From Clostridium sp. CAG:440 (GTDB taxonomy: Bacteria > Bacillota > Clostridia > TANB77 > CAG-508), in contig FR898647.1 of the NCBI GenBank assembly GCA_000437215.1, forward strand, positions 1-32,588: a stretch of DNA of 32,588 nt, written 5' to 3'. Shown one piece after another: positions 15,379 to 24,300 of this stretch; the stretch's first letter is position 1; each line of letters opens with the position of its first letter. The translations under genes were made by a program, and so were the position numbers. The notes under the pieces were generated by a model that saw only the letters and a list, made by a program, of their open reading frames with translations, had not been told where the DNA came from and did not search any database.

Positions 15379-15832
15379 TTTTATCATCCTTCTTATCATT
15401 TTTTAAAACCTCAGCAATTTGAGATACTTTAAGTAAATTTACATATTGATCAAGCTTTTCCTGTTTTGTTTCTCTTAAATATGGTTTTAAAGAATAAAGA
15501 AGATTTGATCTAGGATCATTTGAATTATTCATTTTTTCCATTACAGATTTCATTTTTAATATAGTATTCATATCAATGTTATTAAAATCAAAATTATTTG
15601 ATGAACTATTTTTTGAAGAATTATATGTATTTTGTGAGTTGTTAGAATTTTGATTGTTAGATGTGTTATTTGTAGACTCATCGTTTTTATTAGAATTAGA
15701 ATTTGACATTATTTTTGAAAAATTTTCTATCATTTCAGGAGAAATTTTAGAGATAGCTTCTGAGATATTACCATTATCAACTAGATTTTTAATATTATTC
15801 ATCATTTCAGGATTTAAACCATTATTTTGCAA
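15371..15832 (-). CDS. Unknown Asn/Ser-rich protein with conserved C-terminal helix
   Basis: A 153-residue cytoplasmic protein. The TTG start at 15832 is supported by AGAGGTGAT a few bases upstream. Residues 1-45 are helical (MMNNIKNLVDNGNISEAISKI). Residues 45-85 are an Asn/Ser low-complexity stretch. The C-terminal part (SNLLYSLKPYLRETKQEKLDQY, then VNLLKVSQIAEVLKN) looks like a small helical domain seen in clostridial hypothetical proteins. Forms a coupled pair with the 15046 gene. The upstream AC-N17-CATATACTTA is near the sigma-K/E spore pattern but too weak to call. Confidence 0.65.
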   Translation of the reverse strand: MQNNGLNPEMMNNIKNLVDNGNISEAISKISPEMIENFSKIMSNSNSNKNDESTNNTSNNQNSNNSQNTYNSSKNSSSNNFDFNNIDMNTILKMKSVMEKMNNSNDPRSNLLYSLKPYLRETKQEKLDQYVNLLKVSQIAEVLKNDKKDDKNA

Positions 15833-15985
15833 TTAAATCACCTCTTTTAAATATAAATTTAACTATTTATATAAGTATATGAGTAATAGTTAAAAAAGGT
15901 TCCAATTAATATAATAAAAATCGTAAATAATTTGGCATAATGAGACAAAATAGGCGAATTAAAAGTTATTAGTTAAAGCTTAAAG

Positions 15986-16094
15986 TTTAATTATATATTC
16001 TGTGAAGGGCAAGCGGGGACCGTTTTAGAAAATGTTTGAGGTACGAAATACATTTTCTTATAATGGGGAGCCCTGGGAAGAATATATAATTAAA
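15986..16094. ncRNA. Candidate structured RNA or hairpin element
   Basis: A perfect 16-bp outer stem (15986-16001 / 16079-16094) encloses AGGGC/GCCCT (16006-16010 / 16070-16074) and a perfect 9-bp hairpin AGAAAATGT/ACATTTTCT (16027-16035 / 16050-16058). The internal loops are G-rich, each with a GGGGA box (around 16015 and 16065), and the core is far richer in GC than its surroundings. It could be a riboswitch-like RNA, an independent small RNA or a MITE-like palindrome. It matches no riboswitch class I recognise. Strand is undecided because it lies between divergent genes. Confidence 0.45.
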
Positions 16095-16148
16095 TTTGGA
16101 AGTTATAAATTTATTAACATAAAAAGTTAATGAATTTTGGAAAAAACA

Positions 16149-16177
16149 TTGAAAAATGAATAAAAAAACTGTATAAT
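16149..16177 (+). promoter_or_regulatory. Consensus promoter giving a long leader for surface gene A
   Basis: TTGAAA (16149-16154), a 17-base spacer and a perfect TATAAT (16172-16177). A start near 16184 would leave a leader of about 200 bases, including the direct repeat and the TTCCGTA box. Confidence 0.65.
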
Positions 16178-16218
16178 ATAAGTTAGGGGTAATATGCCAA
16201 AGTATGTCAATTATTTTG

Positions 16219-16235
16219 TGTAACAAAAATGTAAT
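16219..16235 (+). promoter_or_regulatory. Direct repeat TGTAAY-N5-TGTAAY upstream of surface gene A
   Basis: TGTAAC (16219-16224) and TGTAAT (16230-16235) are 11 bases apart, one helical turn. The same arrangement occurs upstream of surface gene C at 26251-26267. OmpR/PhoP-type response regulators bind such repeats. Confidence 0.5.
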
Positions 16236-16323
16236 TAAAAAGTCAAATAATTGTAAAAAAAGCAAACCAAAACTTTCCGTATAGCTATGTATTTAGCTAA
16301 AAAGAAGTAAAAATTAAAGCATA

Positions 16324-16351
16324 TTGACTTTAAATATTTTAATTATATTAT
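16324..16351 (+). promoter_or_regulatory. Proximal promoter of surface gene A
   Basis: TTGACT (16324-16329), a 16-base spacer and TATTAT (16346-16351), with AAGGAGG 9 bases before the ATG. Surface gene C has a counterpart in the same position. Confidence 0.5.
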
Positions 16352-16384
16352 ATATAAGTAATAATTTTTAAGGAGGAAATTTAT

Positions 16385-19300
16385 ATGAAAGGGAAAATAT
16401 TACAAAAATTTATTGCAATGGTTTTAGTATTTTGTATGACAGCTGCAAACTTTATTTTAGTTGCAACAGATGCTGTATATGCAATAAGTACAAGAGCTAC
16501 TGAAATTAAAAATACAGGAATAACATTTGATGCTTATTTTAAAAGCGAAGACAAAAAAACTTACGATAAAACAGCAAGCATTACTTCAGGAGATAAGCTA
16601 TATGTAAGCATAGATATGAAAACTGGAGTACTTGAAAATGCTAAAATTAAAATAAATAATGCTAATTTTAAAATATTAAAAGATGAGGTAAAAAACTCAT
16701 ATGTAAAATACATAAATGATGATACAAATGAAATTGAGTTAAACAAAATAACATATGGAAATAGTATCGAAATAGAGTTACCTATAAAATTTGAAAAATC
16801 AGGAGAAATTGCTACTGATTATTTTAGCATGGAAAATGAAATTGCTCTTTTTGGAACATATAAGAATTCCTCTGAAGAAAATATAAATGGGGTAGTAAAT
16901 ACAAAACTTACTTGGAATGAATCAGTTGTAACAAATTATCCAGCACCAAGTATAGAAAAAATTATTATAAATAAAGATAAAAATAAAATATTAGTTCAAG
17001 AAAAAGTAGTATCAGAAGTAGAAAATAATGTATTGCCAAAAACAGAAGAAACAATTAAAGTAAAGGCATCTCAAATAGATGGAAAAATGCCATCAAAAGT
17101 ATATGTTTTAGAAAATGGTACAAAATTAAGTGATGAACTAATTTTAAATAAATATAATGCAACACAAGGAAGTTTAGAGTTTACTGTAAATTTTGTAAAA
17201 GATAATAAAATAACATGGAATAATGGAAAAGATGAATATACTTTAATATTTATATATGAACAAGAAATTCCAGAAAATATAAGTATAAAACCAGAAATAG
17301 AAATAAATACAAAAGTTTTTGGACATGATGAAAAAATATTTAAAGGAAAACCATCAGCAAGTTATGAAGGAACAGCAAAACAAAAAGGAAATATTGTAAG
17401 TGTAAATGCAACTTCAGGTTCAGAAGACGTATATAAAGGTTATATGTACTCAGGAACAGAAGAAACATTGTATAATGAAAATTACGAAATAGAAATTTCA
17501 GATAAAGATGATGCAGATAGTATAAATTTGGAATTTGAAGAAGATAATTTTAAAACTCAAAGTGGAGAGGAAAAATCTACAAATAAAAGTACAGTATATA
17601 AACAAATTAAAATAAACAAAGAAAATATGAAAGAAATATTAGGAACAGAAGGAAAAATAACAATAGAGGATGTAAAAGGCAATACTTACACAATTGATAA
17701 TAACAATACTATAGATGAAGAAGGAAATATCGTACAAGCATTAGATACAAATGGTTTAAAAATAACAACAACTAAACCACAACAAGAAGGAACATTAAAA
17801 ATAAGTGCTAAAAAAGCAATAAAAGGTAATGCTGGATATTCAAGAGAGGAAATAGAACAAATAGATTCAATTGAGACAAAAATAAAAGTATATACAGATG
17901 AAACAAATTCATCAGAAGCTACAACTAAAAAAGAAATTAAAGATACAAAAACAGAAGCATATTTAAGCATGAACAATGAAAATAAAGGAAATATTATATC
18001 TGCAGTAAGCAGCAATAAGATTGAATTTATAGCAACATTAAAAACAGGAACAATGGATACAGACCTTTATAAAGAACCAACAATAAAAATAGAACTTCCA
18101 CAAGAAGTTTCAAAATTAGATATTTCTTCAGTATCTGCTTTATATGCTGGAAATGAAATAGAAGTTGAAAGTTACAAAGAAATAATATCTGAAAATGGAA
18201 ATAAAACAATATATGTAAAACTTAAAGGTGAACAAATTAACTATGACAATAAAGTAGCAGAAGGAATTAAAGTAACAATAAATACAAATATTACTTTAGA
18301 TGAATTAAGTACATCTAAAGCATCAAAAATAAAAATGATATATACAAACGAAAACGGTGCGCAAAAAGAGTATTCTACTGATATAGATGTAAATATAGTA
18401 TCAAGAGAAGGTATAATATTACGTAATACATTAATAGTTGAAGAAGATGGAAAACAAGTAGCTGGAAAGAAAACGTTAAATGATGAAGTTTTAACACAAA
18501 ATTTATCTGTAAATAATAAAGAAAAATTATTACATTCAAATATGGTAATGGTAAATAATTATGATACCTCTGTAGAAAATGTTTCTATAATTGGTAAACT
18601 ACCAGTTAAAGATGCAAATGAAAAAATATTTGAAACATCATTATTAAATACATTTGATGCAAACTTAAAAAGTGCAATAAAAGTAAGTGGAAAAGATGCT
18701 AAAATATTATATTCTGAAGATGAAAATGCAAAAGCAGATTCAGAATCTTGGACAGAAGATATAAATAATGCAAAATCATTTAAAATAGTTTTACAAGATA
18801 ACAAACTAGATGTTGGAGAAAAAGTTGATATTTCATATGATATTGAAATGCCAGCAAATCTTTCATATAACCAAACAGCATATACAAAATTAGAAATGAA
18901 TTATGATTATGAAGGACAAACACAAACAAAAAAAGCTGCAAATTTAGTATATACAGAACTAAAATCTTCAGAAGATATTGAAAAAGATGCTAATGGAACT
19001 AACCAAAATATTGAAGGACTTAATGTAAAAATTGTTGCAATATCAGCAGGAAAAGAATTAAATAATAATGAAGCTGTATATGAAGGTCAAACAGTCAAAT
19101 ATATTATAACTTTAACAAATAATACAGGAAAAGATTTAAATAACTTAAAAATAGAAGCAGATCACGAAAATGCAAATGTATTTGATGAAGAAGTTTATGA
19201 AGAACCAGATACATTTAATACAGAACAAATGAAAAAATTTATATACATTGTAGAAAAAGAGGGAAAATCAAATAAAGAAATTGAACTTGGAACAGTCAAA

Positions 19301-21343
19301 AATTCAGAAACAAAGACAGTTAATTACCAAATAAGAGTAAAAGAAAACGTAACTAATGTAAAAGGAAACATAAAAATTTTAGCTGATGAATTAAAACAAG
19401 GAAATATTGAATTAAATAATGATGTTAAGGATGCGGGACTAAAACTTACTATAACAAATAATATTTCAACTGATAATTCAATTATAAAAGGAAATTTAGC
19501 TGCTAATAAAATAACTGTTAAAAATATTTCTGATAAAGATTATAAAGATATATATGTAACATTGAATACAAGTAAATTAATGTCTGTATATAATATAGAA
19601 GAAAGTGAAAAGTATGAAGTTATAGATAAAACAGATGAATTTGTAAAACTAAAAGTTAAACAATTAAATAAAGGTGATAAAATAGATATATCTATAATTT
19701 TAATGGCAAATAGCGATAAGGACGAAAATGTTAATTTACAAGGTTATGCAACAGTAGATGGGGCAACTTATTTTTCAAATGAAGTTGAGATTAGTTTGAA
19801 AAATGACATTGTATCTAACTTAGAAGTATTACAAGAAGGAAGCATAAAAAATGATTATGTAAAAAACGGTGATAATCTTATATATATTACAACAATAAAA
19901 AATAATGCAAATTCAAATATAAACATATTAACAATTGAAGATAAATTACCAAATGTATTAACAATAAATAAAGCATATATTGAAAAACAAGGTAGTACAG
20001 AAAATATTGAAAATATTGAGAATAATCAAATTTTAAAAACATTAATAGATATTAAGCCAAATGAAGAAGTTAAATTATATGTAGATACAAGTATTGACAC
20101 AACAAAAGCTGGATCAGATTCATTTGCAAATAGTGTAAAAATTGAAGCTGATCAAAAAGAATATGAATCAAATGAAATTACTTATAAATTATCTGATTAT
20201 AATGATGAATCAAGAGATGAGATAAATGATGGTGAGAAGATAGATGATAATCAAAAAGATGAAGATAATGGAAATGGTGACGAAAATAAAAATGATGCTT
20301 CAAATGGGAATGTAACATATAAAAATACAATCTCAGGTTGTGTATGGAAAGATACAAATAAAAATGGTATAAGAGAAAGTTCAGAAGAATTTATTTCTGG
20401 AATAAAAGTAATGATAGCTAATGTTGAAACAGGAAAATATTTAACAGATAAAAATGGAAACAAATTAGAAGTTGTAACTGATGAAAATGGAGTATACAAA
20501 TTTGAAAATATAGATTCTGGAAAATATATGATTGTATTTGAATATGACAATGTTAAATATAGAAATACAGAATATCATGCAAATAAAGCAACAGAAAATA
20601 CAAATTCAGACGTTATTACAAGTAAAGTAAGTATAAATAATGATACTAAAAAATATGCAGTAACAGATACATTAGAATTAACAGATAAGGAACTTGAAAA
20701 TATTGATGCAGGATTTATCGAAAATGAAGTGTTTGACTTGAACTTAAATAAATATGTTAGTAGAATAACAGTACAAAATAAAGCAGGAACAACAGTTAAA
20801 GAATACAACAAAGAACAATTAGCAAAATTAGAAATAGATTCAAAACAATTAGCTGGTTCAACAGTATTAATTGAATATGAAATTAGAATTACAAATGAAG
20901 GAGAACTTCCAGGATATGCAAATGAAATAGTAGATTATATACCAACAGACTTAAAATTTAGTTCTGAAATTAATAAAGATTGGTATATTTCAACAGATGG
21001 AAATCTACACAATACATCATTAACAAATGACGTAATAGATGTAGGAGAAACAAAAATATTAACTTTAACATTAACAAAAACTATGACAGAAAATAATACA
21101 GGAACTACTGTAAATACAGCAGAAATTGCAAAAGCAAGTAATGAATTATCTATACCAGATAAAGATTCAACCCCAGGAAATAAAGTGCAAGGAGAAGATG
21201 ATATGAGCACGGCAGAAGTAATTATTTCTATTAGAACAGGTCTTGCATTTACAATAGGAACTATAGTTGTAATTATAATTTTAGCTGTAGGAGGAACAGT
21301 AATATATACAATAAAAAGAAAGGAGGCAAATCATGAAAACTAG
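16385..21343 (+). CDS. Giant surface protein A: SdrD-B domain, membrane-anchored, no sortase motif
   Basis: A 1,652-residue exported protein. The signal peptide ends near VYA (about residue 34). A long beta-sandwich region follows, with repeated units resembling DUF11-type domains (e.g. YEGQTVKYIITLTNNTGKDL and KNGDNLIYITTIKNNANSN). Then come an Asp/Glu/Asn-rich linker (about 1275-1310), an SdrD/Cna-B domain (ISGCVWKDTNKNGIRESSEEF, about 1315-1420) and a second conserved domain (ITNEGELPGYANEIVDYIP). It ends in one transmembrane helix and a short basic tail (KRKEANHEN). No LPxTG-type motif precedes the helix, so the protein should stay in the membrane. It is a full-length paralogue of the gene at 26435 and overlaps the next gene by 11 bases. 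Likely adhesin or pilus-like; ligand unknown. Confidence 0.8.
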   Translation: MKGKILQKFIAMVLVFCMTAANFILVATDAVYAISTRATEIKNTGITFDAYFKSEDKKTYDKTASITSGDKLYVSIDMKTGVLENAKIKINNANFKILKDEVKNSYVKYINDDTNEIELNKITYGNSIEIELPIKFEKSGEIATDYFSMENEIALFGTYKNSSEENINGVVNTKLTWNESVVTNYPAPSIEKIIINKDKNKILVQEKVVSEVENNVLPKTEETIKVKASQIDGKMPSKVYVLENGTKLSDELILNKYNATQGSLEFTVNFVKDNKITWNNGKDEYTLIFIYEQEIPENISIKPEIEINTKVFGHDEKIFKGKPSASYEGTAKQKGNIVSVNATSGSEDVYKGYMYSGTEETLYNENYEIEISDKDDADSINLEFEEDNFKTQSGEEKSTNKSTVYKQIKINKENMKEILGTEGKITIEDVKGNTYTIDNNNTIDEEGNIVQALDTNGLKITTTKPQQEGTLKISAKKAIKGNAGYSREEIEQIDSIETKIKVYTDETNSSEATTKKEIKDTKTEAYLSMNNENKGNIISAVSSNKIEFIATLKTGTMDTDLYKEPTIKIELPQEVSKLDISSVSALYAGNEIEVESYKEIISENGNKTIYVKLKGEQINYDNKVAEGIKVTINTNITLDELSTSKASKIKMIYTNENGAQKEYSTDIDVNIVSREGIILRNTLIVEEDGKQVAGKKTLNDEVLTQNLSVNNKEKLLHSNMVMVNNYDTSVENVSIIGKLPVKDANEKIFETSLLNTFDANLKSAIKVSGKDAKILYSEDENAKADSESWTEDINNAKSFKIVLQDNKLDVGEKVDISYDIEMPANLSYNQTAYTKLEMNYDYEGQTQTKKAANLVYTELKSSEDIEKDANGTNQNIEGLNVKIVAISAGKELNNNEAVYEGQTVKYIITLTNNTGKDLNNLKIEADHENANVFDEEVYEEPDTFNTEQMKKFIYIVEKEGKSNKEIELGTVKNSETKTVNYQIRVKENVTNVKGNIKILADELKQGNIELNNDVKDAGLKLTITNNISTDNSIIKGNLAANKITVKNISDKDYKDIYVTLNTSKLMSVYNIEESEKYEVIDKTDEFVKLKVKQLNKGDKIDISIILMANSDKDENVNLQGYATVDGATYFSNEVEISLKNDIVSNLEVLQEGSIKNDYVKNGDNLIYITTIKNNANSNINILTIEDKLPNVLTINKAYIEKQGSTENIENIENNQILKTLIDIKPNEEVKLYVDTSIDTTKAGSDSFANSVKIEADQKEYESNEITYKLSDYNDESRDEINDGEKIDDNQKDEDNGNGDENKNDASNGNVTYKNTISGCVWKDTNKNGIRESSEEFISGIKVMIANVETGKYLTDKNGNKLEVVTDENGVYKFENIDSGKYMIVFEYDNVKYRNTEYHANKATENTNSDVITSKVSINNDTKKYAVTDTLELTDKELENIDAGFIENEVFDLNLNKYVSRITVQNKAGTTVKEYNKEQLAKLEIDSKQLAGSTVLIEYEIRITNEGELPGYANEIVDYIPTDLKFSSEINKDWYISTDGNLHNTSLTNDVIDVGETKILTLTLTKTMTENNTGTTVNTAEIAKASNELSIPDKDSTPGNKVQGEDDMSTAEVIISIRTGLAFTIGTIVVIIILAVGGTVIYTIKRKEANHEN
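21321..21343 (+). promoter_or_regulatory. Ribosome site of gene B inside the tail codons of gene A
   Basis: AGGAGG (21321-21326) is read in gene A as part of the Lys-Arg-Lys-Glu tail. The ATG of B (21333) overlaps A's stop (21341-21343). The 31311-31339 junction is built the same way. Confidence 0.85.
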
Positions 21344-24300
21344 TAGTAAAAATGTGAAACTTAAAAATATTATTATATCATTAGTATTGATAATTTTAGC
21401 AAGTTTAACGATTAATGTATATGCTACAAAGGTTACGGATTATACAAGTACAGATGACTTAGCAAACTTAGCAAAAACATCTTCTGATTTTTGGAAATTT
21501 AATGCTGGAAGTATGATAAATAAATATATGGGTCCAGGAAATTATAATAATCCAAATGAATATTGTATAGCGCATAATTATGGTAATAGAGGTTCATATA
21601 AAATTGTAAATATAATTGATATTGCAAATAATGATGCAACAAAAAAAGGAGATATAGTAGTATATAGTAATAGTCATAAAGATGGAGTAGCATATAGTTT
21701 TGACAATAAAAATGTAGAACCTATATTATATCTTGCAAGTCTTGCAAAAAATGCATCAAAAAATAATGAGCAAGGAGTTAGCATTTATGGTTCAGGTTAT
21801 GGATTAAATAAATATGCAATGATTTATCCATTTATACATGATAAAGCAAAAATGGAATTACTTGGAATTGACAAGGGAATGTTTACAGGAAATATGCAAT
21901 TATCTGAATCTCTTCCAAATGTAGAAAAGGTCATTGAAGCGGCAAAAAAAGAAGCACAAAATGTTCAGAAATTAAATTTTGAGTTAAATATGAGTGAACA
22001 AGAAAAATCAAGTGTTAGTGTGGAAACAAAAAATGGAAAGACATACATTGGACCATATAAGGTTTCAAAAGCGTCTTGTAAAATAGAAAAAGCAGAGATA
22101 AAAACTGATTCAAAAACAATTACAATTAAGAATATTGCAACTTCATTAGATGGTAAGACAAAAGATATTTCAGAAATATCTGATGCAAAATTTTGGCTAG
22201 TAAGTGATGAAGAATTAAGTGGAATATCAAGCATTAAGTTATATACAAATAAAGTCCAAATGAGTAAAGCAAGAATAGTATTATGTTATGCCTCTTATGG
22301 ACAAAACTTTATTGTATATAAAGGAGAAGATGCAAATAAATCTTTAGAAGTAGATCTTCCAACAGTAAAATATGGAAAATTAAAAATTAAAAAAGTTGAT
22401 AATGATGATAAAACAAAAGCATTAGAAGGAATAGGATTTAAGGTATACAGCCAATCAAAACAAAATTGGGTAAAAGTTGAAAACAATAATATGACTTTTG
22501 TAAATTTTGATAATGCAACAGAATTTAAAACAGGAAAAAATGGTTATACACAAGAAATAAATAAATTACCATTAGGAAAATACGCTATATATGAAACTAG
22601 TATACCACAATTATTGCAAGATACATATCAATTAACAGATACAATAACATTAACTAAAAAAGATGGGACAAAATATACAAGAGTAGCTAAGAAAATTAAA
22701 GAACAGGAAATAAAATCAAGTTCAGAAGTTGAATTAACTGCTACAAATAAAAAAGCTTTTGTTGACTTACAAATAAAGAAAGTTGATGAAACTACAAGAA
22801 AAAATTTACAAGGAATAGGATTTAAAGTTTATAATAAGGCAAAACAAGGATGGTTAAAAGTAGATAGTAATAATAAAGTTACAGACTATGTGGACTTTGA
22901 TAAAGCAACATTACTTGTAACAGATTCTAATGGATTAGTAAAATTAAACAAAGTATTACTTGGAAAATATATGATAGTGGAAACAGACCTTGGACCATAT
23001 AGTGACATATATAAATTAGGAACATTTAGATTTAATGGTGGTAATGTTACAGGAAATATAATAGAAGAAGACTATGAAGTAAAAGCAAATAGTACAGGAG
23101 TAGTTACAGTAACTGCTAAAAACAAACAAGCATATATTGCACTTTCAGGATATGTATGGCAAGATATTACAGGAAATTATGATAATAAAACAGAACAACA
23201 AGCAAATGGAATATATGATGATCCAGATTATAAAATGAATGGAGTTACAGTAGTATTAAAAGATAAACAAGGAAATATTGTAAAAGATGGTAATGGAAAT
23301 GAATGCAAAACTGTAACAAAAGAATTAAATGGAAAAAATGGATATTATAGATTTGAAAAAATTGACTTAAATGAAATAAAACAAGATAACTATTATGTTG
23401 AATTTACATATGATGGATTAACATATCAATGTGTAATACCAAAAATAAATGAAGATGCAGGTTCTAAAGCATCTGAAACAGAAAAAGCAAGAAATGATTT
23501 TAACGAAATGTTCGCTACAATAACAGGAGAAGGACAAACAATTAATGGACATGAATTAAAATATAACTCAAAAACAGAAAATGGAGTTTCAAATGTAACA
23601 CTTACAAATGCAAGAACCATAAGTAGCATAACTAAAAAAGGTGAAAACAACAAACAAGAAAATGTTGTTGAAATTTCAAATATGGGTGACTTTACAATAG
23701 ATGCAACAACAACATCTGCAAATTATAGTATTAAAGCACAATATGAAAAATTACAAAAACAATTAGCAAATCAAAATAAATTGGTAACAGAAATAGAAAA
23801 TATTAATTTAGGATTATATGAAAGAGGACAAACAGATTTAAGCTTAGTAAAAGATGTTTATAGTGCAAAATTATCTATAAATGGATATAATCATATATAC
23901 GAATATGGAAAATATTTTAACTATGTAAATGAACCAAGACAAGAAAGTGACTTTAATGTTGCAATGCAATGGAAGAAAGAACGTACTGGAACATATACAG
24001 GACCAATTTATAAATCAGACATCAACTATGTAAATGATGATAAAAGTAAAGAATTAAAAGTATCTGTAACATATGCTATAGATATAAGAAACGAAAATGT
24101 TAATACTGATAGAACAGTAAAAGTTAACCAAATTGTAGATTATTTTGATGCTAAATATGAAAAAACAGGAATAAAAGTTGGAACTGCAATAGATGAGACA
24201 ACGGGAGAAGTAACAGGAGAGCTAAGTGTATCTAATGTAGAAAATGTAAATAGTAAATACAACAAAATAACAATTGATACAACAAAACTTGGGGAAATTG

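Larger units (their letters stand above)
15833..16384. promoter_or_regulatory. Regulatory intergenic region between divergent genes (552 bases)
   Basis: No credible gene. It holds a candidate structured RNA (15986-16094), a consensus promoter (16149-16177), an 11-bp-spaced direct repeat (16219-16235), a TTCCGTA box (16275-16281), a second promoter (16324-16351) and the AAGGAGG ribosome site (16370-16376) of the surface protein gene at 16385. Confidence 0.7.

Noticed and set aside
15833..15930. Sigma-K/sigma-E promoter for the minus-strand pair
   Set aside because: AC-N17-CATATACTTA misses the consensus in both spacing and sequence; reported only as a hint.
15986..16094. Known riboswitch (c-di-GMP, ZTP, c-di-AMP, guanidine)
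   Set aside because: G-rich loops looked suggestive, but none of the conserved strings of these classes is present in the right order.
16219..16281. ECF sigma promoter (TGTAAC with CCGTA as -10)
   Set aside because: The two boxes are about 50 bases apart, against the 16-17 needed, in both cassettes.
21333..22370. Thioester adhesin domain in B around the EYCIAHNYGN segment
   Set aside because: A Cys is present in a suggestive place, but I cannot find the partner Gln of a Cys-Gln thioester (the later segment reads NKYAMIYPF), so the call is not supported.
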